A stretch of DNA of 64,000 nucleotides from Paraburkholderia largidicola (GCF_013426895.1 NZ_AP023174.1:1054001-1118000), one strand, 5' to 3'; positions 49,455-59,135 are shown, counted from the first letter of the stretch. Made by a program: numbers and translations. The notes: a model not told the origin generated them from the sequence alone.

Positions 49455-51032
49455 TTACTTGCTGATGTCGAGCGCGTTCGTCAGATCGCCCATCGCCTGG
49501 CCGCCGTTCGCGACCAGCGCACTGTCACGCGACGTGAGGCCCGGCAGGTTCGGCAGATTGAAGCGGTGCGTGATGAAGCGCAGGATCGACGTCGTGTCGT
49601 ACTGCGTATGATCGACGAAACCCTTCTTCGCGTACGGCGACACGATGATCGCGGGAATCCGCGTGCCCGGGCCCCAGCGGTCGCCCTTCGGCGGCGCGAC
49701 GTGATCCCAGAATCCGCCGTTCTCGTCGTACGTGATGATGACGACCATGTTGTTCCACTGCGGGCTCTTCTGCAGATGCGAGATCACATCCGCAATGTGC
49801 TGATCGCCCTGCGAGACATCCGTATAACCCGCGTGCTCGTTCAGGTTGCCTTGCGGCTTGTAGAACGCGACTTGCGGCAGCGCGCCGGCGTCGATCTGCT
49901 TGATGAACTCCGCGCCGTTCAGGCCGCCGTCGAGCAGATGCTTCGCGCGGTTGTCGGTGCCCGGTGCGAGATCGGCGAAGTAGTTGAACGGCTGGTGGTG
50001 CGGCTGGAAGTTAGGCGAGCTGAGGTTCGCGCCGTAGATCACGTTCGCCGTGTTGTTCTGCACAGCGGAGATCGCGTTGCTCCAGGCGCCGCCGTACCAC
50101 GCCCACGTCACGCCCGCGTTGTTGAGCAGATCGCCGATATGCTGGTTCGTCTGCGCCGGGAGCGTCGTCGCGGCCGTCGGATCGGCGAGGTTCGCGTCGC
50201 CGCCCGCAGCCGGCTTGTTGCCGCTCGGCTGATACGGCGGCTGCATCGTGTTGATGGCGTAGAAGTCGGGCGTGAGGTTGCCCGAATTGACGAAGGTCGG
50301 CACGTCGGTCAGCGCCGATGCCGCCGACGTCGACTTGAGCGTCAGCGAGACACCGTCCGGTGCGACGTCGGAGATCGACGTCTTCGCGACGCTCGTGTCG
50401 GCGTTCGCATAGAACGGCGTGCACGCGCAGACCAGCCACTGGTGGTTCAGGAACGAGCCGCCGAACGCGCCCATGAAGAAATTGTCGGCCAGCGTGAATT
50501 GCTGTGCGATCTTGTAGAGCGGCAGCTTGTCGGCGTTCGGCGTGTAGTGGCCCATCACGAGACCGCCCGAATCGGCCCACGCGGCGAACATGTCGTTCTT
50601 GCCGCCGTGGATCTGCATCTGGTTCTCGTAAAAGCGGTGATACAGGTCGCGCGTCGTCGCGCTGAGCGGCGCGTTGAAGCCGGCCGGATCGTCGATGGCG
50701 AACGGCGCGTTCGGCAGATTGACGGTCATCGCCTGCGTGATCACGGGCGTCACGCCCGCAGCCGTGAGGCCCTTCCAGACGGGCGGCAGCGTCGCGAGCA
50801 CGGAGCCGTCGCGGTCGAGCTGGCGCGCGGTCGTCGCCGTCACGTTCTGCAGCCCGTTGGCGCCCGGGAAGTTGCCATAGAGGTTGTCGAAGCTGCGGTT
50901 TTCTGCATAGATGACCACGACGTTCTTCACGGAAGACAACGTCGGCTTCGAGTTCGAATTGCCACCACATGCGTACAGCCCGATTGCTGCAGCGATCGCG
51001 ATAGGCGTCGCGCAGATCAGTTTCTTGTTCAT
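49455..51032 (-). CDS. Burkholderia-type acid phosphatase (AcpA/phospholipase C superfamily)
   Basis: A 525-residue exported phosphoesterase. A lipoprotein-like signal ends IGLYAC followed by a Gly/Asn/Ser stretch. The catalytic motif is VVVIYAENRSFDNLYGNFPG; metal and active-site residues recur in NEHAGYTDVSQGDQHIAD and ITYDENGGFWDHVAPP. The family hydrolyses phosphomonoesters or phospholipids in the periplasm, which could supply phosphate. The pattern fits the Burkholderia-type acid phosphatase branch. It is divergent from a cytochrome c peroxidase-like gene with a palindrome between them. Confidence 0.9.
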   Translation of the reverse strand: MNKKLICATPIAIAAAIGLYACGGNSNSKPTLSSVKNVVVIYAENRSFDNLYGNFPGANGLQNVTATTARQLDRDGSVLATLPPVWKGLTAAGVTPVITQAMTVNLPNAPFAIDDPAGFNAPLSATTRDLYHRFYENQMQIHGGKNDMFAAWADSGGLVMGHYTPNADKLPLYKIAQQFTLADNFFMGAFGGSFLNHQWLVCACTPFYANADTSVAKTSISDVAPDGVSLTLKSTSAASALTDVPTFVNSGNLTPDFYAINTMQPPYQPSGNKPAAGGDANLADPTAATTLPAQTNQHIGDLLNNAGVTWAWYGGAWSNAISAVQNNTANVIYGANLSSPNFQPHHQPFNYFADLAPGTDNRAKHLLDGGLNGAEFIKQIDAGALPQVAFYKPQGNLNEHAGYTDVSQGDQHIADVISHLQKSPQWNNMVVIITYDENGGFWDHVAPPKGDRWGPGTRIPAIIVSPYAKKGFVDHTQYDTTSILRFITHRFNLPNLPGLTSRDSALVANGGQAMGDLTNALDISK

Positions 51033-51185
51033 GATTTATCTCTCTCGCGTTGGGGACCGGCGGTGAATCCGCATTGGGATGACCGGCGGCGAGAGTGTCG
51101 CAAGGCTTTTTGACAGAACGATTAATTTCTTACATCGAGTTTCCGATTGGCTTGTGGTTTTTGATGTGTCGTCGGGTATATGTCA

Positions 51186-51207
51186 TTTCAGCGACATGTC
51201 GGTGAAA
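51186..51207. promoter_or_regulatory. 22-bp palindrome in the divergent acid phosphatase/peroxidase region
   Basis: TTTCA-G-CGACATGTCG-G-TGAAA is a perfect inverted repeat apart from the symmetric G/G pair. It lies 154 bases before the acid phosphatase start and 42 bases before the peroxidase start, a plausible dimeric regulator site. Confidence 0.5.
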
Positions 51208-51248
51208 TAACCTCGCGCAGTCGATCAACACGAGCAGGTAAGAAAGAT

Positions 51249-52649
51249 ATGCGGCGCGATGTGGCGGGGCTTTGGACAAGACAGGCGTGGCGCGCGGGAT
51301 GGATTGGCGCGCTGGGGATTTCGGTTGCGGTGATGGTGGCCGGGTGCGATGCCGGCGGTACGCAGGGCGGCGGCGCTCAAGCAGCGGCGCAACCGGTCCA
51401 TCCGGCAATGAGCGGCGCGCAGATGCAGAAGGTGTCCGCCGATGGCGCCGCGGCGATGCCCGCCGGCGGTCAGACGCGCGCCCAGGTGTACGAGTCCGTC
51501 AAGAAGATGACGGCCGTCGGCAAGCAGCTATTCGTTGATCCGTCGCTGTCGGGCTCGGGCAAGCTTGCCTGCGCGTCGTGCCATAGTCCGCAGCACGCTT
51601 TCGGGCCGCCGAACGCGCTCTCGGTGCAACTGGGCGGCCAGGACATGCGCCAGCAGGGCATGCGCGCCGCGCCCGACATCAAGTATCTGCAGAAGGTGCC
51701 GTCCTTCACCGAGCACTATCACGACTCGGACGACGAGGGCGACGAAAGCGTCGACGCCGGTCCGACGGGCGGCCTGATGTGGGATGGCCGCGTGAACAGC
51801 GCGCACGATCAGGCGCGCATGCCGCTGACGTCGTCGTTCGAGATGGGCAGCACGCCGCAGAAAGTGGCGGCAGCCGTGAAGGCCGCGCCGTACGCGAACC
51901 AGTTCCGCGACACGTTTGGCGAGCATGTGTTCGATAACGACGACACGACGTTCAAAGCGGTACTGCAAGCGCTCGAGGTGTTCGAAGAGACGCCGGAACT
52001 GTTCTATCCGTACACCAGCAAGTACGACGCGTTTCTCTCCGGCAAGGCGCAGCTCACGAAGGCCGAGCTGCACGGCCTGCAGCTCTTCAACGACGAGACC
52101 AAGGGCAACTGCGCGAGCTGCCACATCAGCCAGCGTGCGCTCGACGGCTCGGCGCCCGCGTTCTCCGACTTCGGTCTGATCGCGCTCGGCGTGCCGCGTA
52201 ATCGCACGCTGGCCGTGAATCGCGATCCGCATTTCTACGATCTGGGCGCATGCGGCCCGGAGCGCACGGATCTGAAGGGACAAGACGAGTATTGCGGCAT
52301 CTTCCGTACGCCGACGCTGCGCAACGTGGCGCTGCGCAAGACGTTCTTCCACAACGGGATTTATCACTCGCTCGAAGAAGTCGTCCGCTTCTATGCGGAA
52401 CGCGATACGAATCCGGAGAAGTTCTATCCCGTCGTCAAGGGGAAAGTGCAGAAGTTCGACGATCTGCCGAAGAAGTATTGGGCGAATCTGAATACCGACC
52501 CGCCATTCGATCGCAAGCCGGGCGACAAGCCTGCGCTGGATGAATCAGAGATCAAGGACGTCGTCGCGTTCCTTAAGACGCTGACGGACGGATATCAGCC
52601 CGAACCGCCTCAGCAACACGCTGACGCTCACATCGTCAGCAGCAGATAA
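51249..52649 (+). CDS. Di-haem cytochrome c peroxidase/MauG family lipoprotein
   Basis: A 466-residue protein with a lipoprotein signal ending MVAGC and two haem-binding CxxCH motifs, CASCHSPQHAFGPPN and CASCHISQRALDG. The arrangement is that of bacterial cytochrome c peroxidases and MauG-like enzymes, which reduce peroxide or oxidise proteins in the periplasm. Conserved MWDGRV and FRTPTLRNVALRKTFFHNG are present. Start ATG 51249 is used; the frame is open to 51180, but that would place the palindrome inside the gene. Its 3' end overlaps a convergent small gene by 22 bases. Confidence 0.9.
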   Translation: MRRDVAGLWTRQAWRAGWIGALGISVAVMVAGCDAGGTQGGGAQAAAQPVHPAMSGAQMQKVSADGAAAMPAGGQTRAQVYESVKKMTAVGKQLFVDPSLSGSGKLACASCHSPQHAFGPPNALSVQLGGQDMRQQGMRAAPDIKYLQKVPSFTEHYHDSDDEGDESVDAGPTGGLMWDGRVNSAHDQARMPLTSSFEMGSTPQKVAAAVKAAPYANQFRDTFGEHVFDNDDTTFKAVLQALEVFEETPELFYPYTSKYDAFLSGKAQLTKAELHGLQLFNDETKGNCASCHISQRALDGSAPAFSDFGLIALGVPRNRTLAVNRDPHFYDLGACGPERTDLKGQDEYCGIFRTPTLRNVALRKTFFHNGIYHSLEEVVRFYAERDTNPEKFYPVVKGKVQKFDDLPKKYWANLNTDPPFDRKPGDKPALDESEIKDVVAFLKTLTDGYQPEPPQQHADAHIVSSR

Positions 52650-52858
52650 CAGCCGGCGATCAACAGCACGAACGACGCGAGCAGGCACACGAGGCCCGCT
52701 CGCGTCAGCGCGCACGGCCACCGGCTGCGGCGCAAGCCGTGGATGCGCACGATGGTCGGCATCGGCGCGGGATCGACGCGCATGACGATCGTGCCGAGAA
52801 CGATGCAGATCAGCGTCAGCATCGCGGCGAAAAACTGAAGAGCGAACGAGAGGTCCAT
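52628..52858 (-). CDS. Small two-span membrane protein, unknown function
   Basis: A 76-residue protein with spans near residues 7-27 (LQFFAAMLTLICIVLGTIVM) and 55-75 (GLVCLLASFVLLIAGCYLL) and a basic loop HGLRRSRWPCALTR. ATG 52858 is used. It overlaps the peroxidase 3' end by 22 bases in convergent orientation. I do not recognise the family. Confidence 0.6.
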   Translation of the reverse strand: MDLSFALQFFAAMLTLICIVLGTIVMRVDPAPMPTIVRIHGLRRSRWPCALTRAGLVCLLASFVLLIAGCYLLLTM

Positions 52859-53128
52859 GAGCAGGAGTCGCAACGCGCAAGGCGTTTGAAGCGCGGTTGA
52901 ATTTGAGTCGACTCATGTTATGGATCGCGTCCTTCGGGGCCTATGGGACGCGTCCTAAAATTCTTCTGAGCAGGCTTCAGATGGGCCTGTGGCGCGGCGG
53001 CGCTATCTCAAAGATGGGACGGTGCCGCGACCTGTGTCGAGGCGGCGTGCTATGCTTTTAGGGTCCAGATCGCGTCCACTCTACGGCCGCGCCACGCTTG
53101 CCCGAACCCGACTTCTGCGGAGAACTTC

Positions 53129-53518
53129 ATGTCGATGCGAACCCGAGCCGTGTTTCAACTCTCAGTGGGCGGGCTGCTGCTAGCCGGCGCAATCGGCGTG
53201 CATGCCGCCAATCTCAACTTCCTGAACGACACGCCGATCGCGTACATGAAGCAGGCCGACAACGATTCGCTCAGAAAGGCCGCGTTCGAAGTGCTCGACA
53301 AGAAGCAGGACGGCGAATCGTCCACCTGGAACAACGAGGGTCTGCGCAATAGCACGAGAATCGAGGCGCAGCTCACGCCCGATGCGACATCGAAGTCGGG
53401 CGACCGGACGTGCCGTCAGATCCACGTCGTGTTGAGCGCCAAAGGCCAGTCGATGAATCTGAACCCGCAGTTCTGCCGGCAAGGCACGGGTAACTGGGTG
53501 ATGCAGAAGAAGAATTGA
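53129..53518 (+). CDS. Exported protein with surface-antigen-like C-terminal domain
   Basis: A 129-residue protein with a Sec signal peptide (cleavage after GVHA). The mature part shows FLNDTPIAYMKQADNDSLRK, an SSTWNNEG turn, and CRQIHVVLSAKGQ...FCRQGTGNWVMQK. This is the pattern of the RT0821/Lpp0805 surface-protein domain, often found at the C-terminus of 17-kDa antigen-type lipoproteins. No lipobox is seen. GGAG precedes ATG 53129. Its stop overlaps the NUDIX start (TTGA). Confidence 0.75.
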   Translation: MSMRTRAVFQLSVGGLLLAGAIGVHAANLNFLNDTPIAYMKQADNDSLRKAAFEVLDKKQDGESSTWNNEGLRNSTRIEAQLTPDATSKSGDRTCRQIHVVLSAKGQSMNLNPQFCRQGTGNWVMQKKN

Positions 53519-53973
53519 GCGCGCGCACGATCTCTTGCGGCGTCGTGTTGCTCGACCCGGATGGGCGAGTGCTGCTCGCGCACGCGACGGAAACCAGCCA
53601 CTGGGATATTCCCAAAGGGCAGGGCGAGGAAGGCGAAGCGCCGCATGTGACGGCGCTGCGCGAGATGGAAGAGGAAACGGGACTCGCCGTGGACGCGGCG
53701 CGGCTGAAAGACCTTGGCCTGTTCGTATATCGGCGGGACAAGGACCTGCATCTGTTCGCCGCGCGCGCCCGCGCCGACGAACTCGACCTCACCCGCTGCA
53801 CGTGCACGTCGATGTTTCCGCGCCGCTCCGACGGCACGATGATTCCCGAGATGGACGCATTCCGCTGGGCCGCGCCCGATGAAGTCGAGCATTACGCGAG
53901 CCGCAGTCTCACGCGGCTCTTTCAGACCACGCTGTCGCTCGCCGAACTGCACCGCGCGCTGGACGCGGCGTAG
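53515..53973 (+). CDS. NUDIX hydrolase
   Basis: A 152-residue pyrophosphohydrolase with a complete Nudix box: G-x5-E-x7-REMEEETGL, beginning at the KGQGEEGE segment. Substrates of this superfamily are nucleoside diphosphates linked to other groups; the actual one is unknown. The start TTG 53515 overlaps the stop of the preceding gene (TTGA), implying coupled translation. It is convergent with the amino-acid binding protein, only 10 bases apart. Confidence 0.9.
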   Translation: MSARTISCGVVLLDPDGRVLLAHATETSHWDIPKGQGEEGEAPHVTALREMEEETGLAVDAARLKDLGLFVYRRDKDLHLFAARARADELDLTRCTCTSMFPRRSDGTMIPEMDAFRWAAPDEVEHYASRSLTRLFQTTLSLAELHRALDAA

Positions 53974-53983
53974 CGCTCGCGTG

Positions 53984-54892
53984 TCAATCGAGCGCCTTGT
54001 CGTTCGGATGCGCGAACATCGAGCGCATTTCCGCCGACAGCGGATAGTTCAGGTTGATCCCATGCGGCGGAATGGGCTGCGTGAACCAGACGTTGTAGAG
54101 GCGCTCGGCCTCGCCTGACGTCTGCATTTTCGAGATCACCCGGTTGACCAGCTCGCGGAACGGCGCGTCGCCCTTGCGGAACATGCACGCATAGGTCTCG
54201 TAGCCGAGCGGCGTGCCCGTCACGATGAAGTCGTCGGGGCGCGGGTCGGTGGCGCGAAAACCGTAGAGAATCGGTTCGTCCATCACGAACGCGACCGCGC
54301 GATCCGCCTTCACGGCTGCGAACGCATCGGAGTGGTCCTTCGCGCTCGCAATACGCATATTCAGCTGCTTCTCGCTGTTCAACTGACGCACGAGCCGTTC
54401 GTCCGAGGTGCCCGCCGTCGTGACGACGGGCTTGCCGGCGAGATCCGCGAAGTCGTTGATACCGGCGTTCTTGCGCGCGATCATCCGCACCGCGTACTGG
54501 AAGAAGCTATTTGAAAACGCGGCGACATTCTCGCGCTCGCGCGTATGTGTGGTCGAGCCGCATTCAAGATCGATCTGGTTGTTGACCAGCATCAGGAAGC
54601 GGTTCGCCGATGTGATCGTGACTTCGCGCACCTTGAGGTTCGGCATCGCGAGCGTCTTCCTGATTTCGTCGACGATGGCGAGTGCGATCGATTGCGAATA
54701 GCCGACCGTCTGGTCGCCGTTCGAATAGGAGAAGGGGATCGACGCTTCGCGCACGCCGAGCGTGATCACGCCGTCGTCGTGGACCTTCTTGAGCGTGCCC
54801 GTCAGCTCTTCGGCATGCGCGGGCGTCGTCAGCGACATGAGCGACGCCAGCGCCGCAGCCGCTACCAGCTTGTATTTGATTGCAACCTTCAT
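53984..54892 (-). CDS. Amino-acid ABC transporter substrate-binding protein (GltI-like), orphan
   Basis: A 302-residue periplasmic binding protein of the family 3 type with a signal peptide cleaved after PAHA. The domain opens GVITLGVREASIPFSY, and the ligand-binding pattern DLECGSTTHTRERE resembles glutamate/aspartate-binding GltI. No permease or ATPase gene is adjacent, so it must serve a transporter encoded elsewhere or act as a sensor. ATG 54892 starts the signal peptide. glnS lies upstream on the same strand, 132 bases away. Confidence 0.88.
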   Translation of the reverse strand: MKVAIKYKLVAAAALASLMSLTTPAHAEELTGTLKKVHDDGVITLGVREASIPFSYSNGDQTVGYSQSIALAIVDEIRKTLAMPNLKVREVTITSANRFLMLVNNQIDLECGSTTHTRERENVAAFSNSFFQYAVRMIARKNAGINDFADLAGKPVVTTAGTSDERLVRQLNSEKQLNMRIASAKDHSDAFAAVKADRAVAFVMDEPILYGFRATDPRPDDFIVTGTPLGYETYACMFRKGDAPFRELVNRVISKMQTSGEAERLYNVWFTQPIPPHGINLNYPLSAEMRSMFAHPNDKALD

Positions 54893-55024
54893 CGTTCCCC
54901 CTGGGCCGGCAGCAATCACTCCGGCTGCATCGACATGCCGTCGCATAGCGATGTCCGTCGCAGGACACGGCGGCATGCGCGCTGAATGCGTCGCCTGCCG
55001 TCGTGACCCAACCAGACAATCAGC

Positions 55025-56746
55025 TTACGCCGGCTTTCCCCAACTGTCGCGCAGACTGACGATCCGGTTGAATACGGGTTTGCCCGGTTTCGTGTCATAC
55101 CGGTCGGCGACGAAGTAGCCGTGACGCTCGAACTGATAGCGTGCTTCGGGCTCGACCTCGCCCAGACCCGGCTCGACGTAGGCGTGCATGATGCGCTTCG
55201 AATCGGGATTGAGCGCCTCGAGGAAATCGCGGCCGCCCGCGTCGGGCTGGGCTTCCTTGAAGAGGCGATCGTAGACCCGCACTTCGACGGGCACGGCCTG
55301 AGTCGCGCTGATCCAGTGGATCGTGCCCTTGACCTTGTAGTTGTTCGCGCCTTCCGTGCCGGAGCGGCTGTCCGGGAAGTAGTTGCAGTGCACGGCGATC
55401 GCGTTGCCGTTCTCGTCCTTGTCGACGCCCGTGCATTCCACGACGTAGCCGTACTTCAGACGCACCTTGTTGCCCGGGAACAGGCGGAAATAGCCCTTCG
55501 GCGCGTTTTCCATGAAGTCTTCGCGCTCGATCCACAATTCACGCGAGAACGGGAACGTGCGCACGCCGCGATCCGGATGATGCGGATGGACGGGCGCGCT
55601 GCACGCATCCGTCTGACCTTCGGGATAGTTGTCGATGACGAGCTTCAACGGATCGAGCACGCAGGTCGCGCGCGGCGCCTTGTCGTCGAGATCGTCGCGC
55701 AGCGCGCCTTCGAACACGCTCATGTCGATCCACGAATCGACCTTCGTGATGCCGATGCGCTCGCAGAACAGCTTGATGCTGTCCGGCGTAAAGCCGCGGC
55801 GGCGTACGCCGACGATGGTCGGCATGCGCGGATCGTCCCAGCCGTCCACGTGGTTTTCGTTCACCAGTTGCAGCAGCTTGCGCTTGCTGGTGATCGCGTA
55901 CGTGAGGTTCAGACGCGAAAACTCGATCTGCTGCGGCAGCGGACGCGTGAAGATGCCGGCCTCGGCGAGTTCGTCGAGGATCCAGTCGTACAGCGGACGG
56001 TGGTCTTCGAACTCCAGCGTGCACAGCGAATGCGTGATGTTTTCGAGCGCGTCCGAGATGCAGTGCGTGTAGTCGTACATCGGGTAGACGCACCACGTGT
56101 CGCCCGTCCGGTAGTGGTGGGCGAAGCGGATGCGGTAGATCACCGGGTCGCGCATGTTGAAGTTCGGCGACGACATGTCGATCTTCGCGCGCAGCACGTG
56201 CTCGCCTTCCTTGAACTCGCCCGCCTTCATACGGCGGAACAGGTCGAGGTTTTCTTCGACGCTGCGCTCGCGGAACGGCGACGGCGTGCCGACTTCCGTT
56301 GCGGAGCCGCGGTTCGCGCGCATCTCTTCCGCCGTCTGACTGTCGACATACGCCTTGCCGCGCGTGATCAGCAACTCGGCGAACTCATAGAGCTTGTCGT
56401 AGTAGTCGCTCGCGAAGTAGAGGTGCTCCTTGCTTTCGGCGTTCCACTCGAAGCCGAGCCACTTCACCGCGTCGACGATCGAGTCGACGTATTCGAAGCT
56501 TTCCTTTTCCGGGTTCGTGTCGTCGAAGCGCAGATGACAGACGCCGCCGTAGCTCTGCGCGATGCCGAAGTTCAGGCAGATGCTCTTCGCGTGGCCGATG
56601 TGCAGATAGCCGTTCGGTTCCGGCGGGAAGCGCGTTTCCACCCGCTGCCCCCACTTTCCGGAGCGGTTGTCGTCGTCGATGATGTTGCGGATGAAATTCG
56701 AAACGGGCGCTTCGTTGCGCTCGGCGTCTTTGCGATCGTTGTTCAT
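55025..56746 (-). CDS. glnS: Glutaminyl-tRNA synthetase
   Basis: A 573-residue class I synthetase that charges tRNA-Gln. The HIGH motif is PNGYLHIGHAK and the KMSKS-like loop is ITSKRKLLQL. RFDDTNPEKE and the C-terminal anticodon-binding beta-barrels (EDFMENAPKGYFRLFPG onwards) are as expected. ATG 56746 gives the family start; a 23-codon upstream extension is unconserved. Having GlnRS is typical of beta- and gamma-proteobacteria. Confidence 0.97.
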   Translation of the reverse strand: MNNDRKDAERNEAPVSNFIRNIIDDDNRSGKWGQRVETRFPPEPNGYLHIGHAKSICLNFGIAQSYGGVCHLRFDDTNPEKESFEYVDSIVDAVKWLGFEWNAESKEHLYFASDYYDKLYEFAELLITRGKAYVDSQTAEEMRANRGSATEVGTPSPFRERSVEENLDLFRRMKAGEFKEGEHVLRAKIDMSSPNFNMRDPVIYRIRFAHHYRTGDTWCVYPMYDYTHCISDALENITHSLCTLEFEDHRPLYDWILDELAEAGIFTRPLPQQIEFSRLNLTYAITSKRKLLQLVNENHVDGWDDPRMPTIVGVRRRGFTPDSIKLFCERIGITKVDSWIDMSVFEGALRDDLDDKAPRATCVLDPLKLVIDNYPEGQTDACSAPVHPHHPDRGVRTFPFSRELWIEREDFMENAPKGYFRLFPGNKVRLKYGYVVECTGVDKDENGNAIAVHCNYFPDSRSGTEGANNYKVKGTIHWISATQAVPVEVRVYDRLFKEAQPDAGGRDFLEALNPDSKRIMHAYVEPGLGEVEPEARYQFERHGYFVADRYDTKPGKPVFNRIVSLRDSWGKPA

Positions 56747-57255
56747 GCGAGAAGGAGAAAGTCGGTCCTGGACACTATATGCGTCCGTTAGTCTGTCAAT
56801 TCTACCTGACGACACCTTCGACGACAGTCTTTAGGCTTGCGCGATGCGGCGCGCAGCCGACAGTGACGGAGATCCGCGGATTTCCGGGGCGCAATCGGCG
56901 CTGTAACAGGAGGTAAATTGCGTTGGCCCGGTGTGGTGCGGACGCTTAGCATGCGTCGCGCGCCATGCCCCACGCCGCGGCCGTGCCGGTCTGCGTCGCC
57001 GCGGGTGAGCGGGGTGGTTTGCCGTTGCGCTTTGCGGCGAGCACGAGCCTCGCCCCGCGCCTCGAGCGGCGCTTTCGCCGCCGGCTGCGTCCGGCGCACC
57101 GTTTTTCGGCAGGCGCTGCGTTTCCGTTATTCTGTCGTGGGCTCGGGCATCCGATGCCCGTCCCACCGCTTCACGCGACCTGTCCTTGCCGCGATCCGGC
57201 CGCCCCATGCCGCCGGGCACACGCGGGCAGGTCCATCTATCCCGGAGTTCCTCGG
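56747..57255. other. 509-base very GC-rich intergenic region before ggt
   Basis: Open frames exist on both strands because of the high GC content, but none shows recognisable features. A TATTCT at 57128-57133 may be a -10 for ggt. The minus-strand promoter of glnS must lie at the left end. Confidence 0.4.
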
Positions 57256-59082
57256 ATGTCCCTTCCGATGTTGCGCGCGTCTCGCGCGCTTTCCGGCGCC
57301 GACATGCATGCCGAATCCCATGCGGGCGCCTACGCCGATTCCTGTTCCAGCGCCGGCCGCGTCGTTGCGCGTGGCGCGTTTGCGCGCTTCGCCACGACGC
57401 TCGCGCTGACGGGCGCGCTGTTCGCGAGCCTGGTCGCTTCGCCCGCCGTCGACGCGAAGACGGCGCAGCCGAAGCCCGTGCTCGACGCGTCAGCCGTCGC
57501 AACGCCCGACCGCTACGCCGCCGACGCCGCCCAGCAGATGTTCGCGGCAGGCGGCAATGCCGTCGATGCAGCCGTCGCGATCGCCTTCACGCTCGCCGTC
57601 ACGTACCCGGATGCGGGCAATATCGGCGGCGGCGGGTTCATGACGGTGTACATGGACGGCAAGCCGTACTTTCTCGACTACCGCGAGAAAGCGCCGCAGA
57701 GCGCGACGCGCGACATGTATCTCGACGACAAGGGCAACGTGATCAAGGGCATGAGCCTCGTCGGACATCGCGCGGTGGCCGTGCCGGGCACGGTCGACGG
57801 CATGTGGGAAGCGCAGAAGCGCTTCGGCAAGCTCAAATGGAAGCAGGTGCTCGCGCCCGCCATCAAGTACGCGACGGACGGCTTCCCCGTCGAGCCGTGG
57901 CTGCAGAAGCGCCGCGAATTCGCGGCGCAGAACTTCGGCGGCAAGACCAATTTCGATGCGTATTTCTCGAACCTGAAGGCGGGCGTCGTGTTCCGCCAGC
58001 CCGAGCTCGCGCAGACCCTGACGCGAATCGCATCCGATGGCGGCCGCGAGTTCTACGAAGGGCAAACGGCCGATCTGATCGCACGGCAGATGTACGGGCA
58101 CGGCCTGCTCACGAAATCGGATCTGGTGCAGTACAAGGCCGTGTGGCGGCAGCCGGTGACGGCCAGCTGGAACGGCTATCAGATCGTGACCGCGCCGCCG
58201 CCCAGTTCGGGCGGCATCGGCTTGATCCAGTTGCTGAAAATGAAGGCGGACCTGAAGCCTCAGTTCGACGGGGTCGAGTTGAATTCCGAGCCGTATATCC
58301 ATCTGGTGTCGCAAATCGAGGACCGCGTGTTCGCCGATCGCCAGCAGTACATGGGCGACCCCGATTCGTACCGCGTGCCCGTCGACAAGCTGATCGACGA
58401 CGCCTACCTCGCGAAGCGCGTCGAGGACATCACGCCTGACGAAGTGCCGGGCGCCGTGCCCGTCAAGCCGGGCCTCGGCGACTCGATGCCGGAAAAGGCG
58501 CAGACGACGCACTTCTCGGTGGTCGACAAGTGGGGTAACGCGGTGTCGAACACGTACACGCTGAACGGGCCGTTCGGCTCGGGTGTGGTCGTCGACGGCG
58601 GCGGGTTCGTGCTGAACGACGAGATGGACGACTTCGAGATCAAAGCCGGCGTGGCGAACCAGTTCGGCGTGACGAGCGGCGACGTCAACACGATCGCGCC
58701 GGGGCGCCGGCCGTTGTCATCGATGGCGCCGACCATCCTGACGAAGGACGGCAAGGTGTCGCTCGTGATCGGCACGCCGGGCGGTTCGCGCATCTTCACG
58801 TCGATCTTCCAGGTGATGACGAACCTGTACGACTTCAACATGCCGCCCGCCGACGCGCTCGCCGCGATGCGCTTTCACCATCAGTTGCTGCCGCAGAAGA
58901 CGATCTACTTCGAGCCGTACCATCCCATCGACGGCGAACTCGCCGAACAGTTGAAGACGCGCGGCTACACGCTGCAGGGCCAGACGTTCAACGGTGACGT
59001 CCAGATGATCCGCATCGACGGCACGACCCCGCAACCGGCTGCCGATCCGCGCGGCGTCGGCGTCGGCCGTGTGATTCAATAG
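57256..59082 (+). CDS. ggt: Gamma-glutamyltransferase
   Basis: A 608-residue periplasmic enzyme of glutathione breakdown, made as a precursor that cleaves itself into two subunits. The nucleophile threonine is in KAQTTHFSVVDKWGN. Substrate-binding GNAVDAAVAIAF, GNIGGGGFM and PLSSMAPTI are present. The N-terminus has ~45 residues before the signal-like span FATTLALTGALFASLVASPA, giving a long leader. ATG 57256 with GGAG eight bases upstream is chosen; the frame stays open to 56965 without support. Confidence 0.94.
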   Translation: MSLPMLRASRALSGADMHAESHAGAYADSCSSAGRVVARGAFARFATTLALTGALFASLVASPAVDAKTAQPKPVLDASAVATPDRYAADAAQQMFAAGGNAVDAAVAIAFTLAVTYPDAGNIGGGGFMTVYMDGKPYFLDYREKAPQSATRDMYLDDKGNVIKGMSLVGHRAVAVPGTVDGMWEAQKRFGKLKWKQVLAPAIKYATDGFPVEPWLQKRREFAAQNFGGKTNFDAYFSNLKAGVVFRQPELAQTLTRIASDGGREFYEGQTADLIARQMYGHGLLTKSDLVQYKAVWRQPVTASWNGYQIVTAPPPSSGGIGLIQLLKMKADLKPQFDGVELNSEPYIHLVSQIEDRVFADRQQYMGDPDSYRVPVDKLIDDAYLAKRVEDITPDEVPGAVPVKPGLGDSMPEKAQTTHFSVVDKWGNAVSNTYTLNGPFGSGVVVDGGGFVLNDEMDDFEIKAGVANQFGVTSGDVNTIAPGRRPLSSMAPTILTKDGKVSLVIGTPGGSRIFTSIFQVMTNLYDFNMPPADALAAMRFHHQLLPQKTIYFEPYHPIDGELAEQLKTRGYTLQGQTFNGDVQMIRIDGTTPQPAADPRGVGVGRVIQ

Positions 59083-59135
59083 CGCTCGCGGCGCGATGCC
59101 GCATTTCGACAACTCACAACGAACGGGGAACAGGA

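Noticed and set aside
51079..51116. PhoB box before the acid phosphatase gene
   Set aside because: ATGACCG and TTGACAG occur, but no second half-site lies at 11-bp phase to either, so the evidence is too weak.
55121..56791. 556-codon plus-strand frame opposite glnS
   Set aside because: Antisense shadow of glnS; valine/arginine-rich and without motifs.
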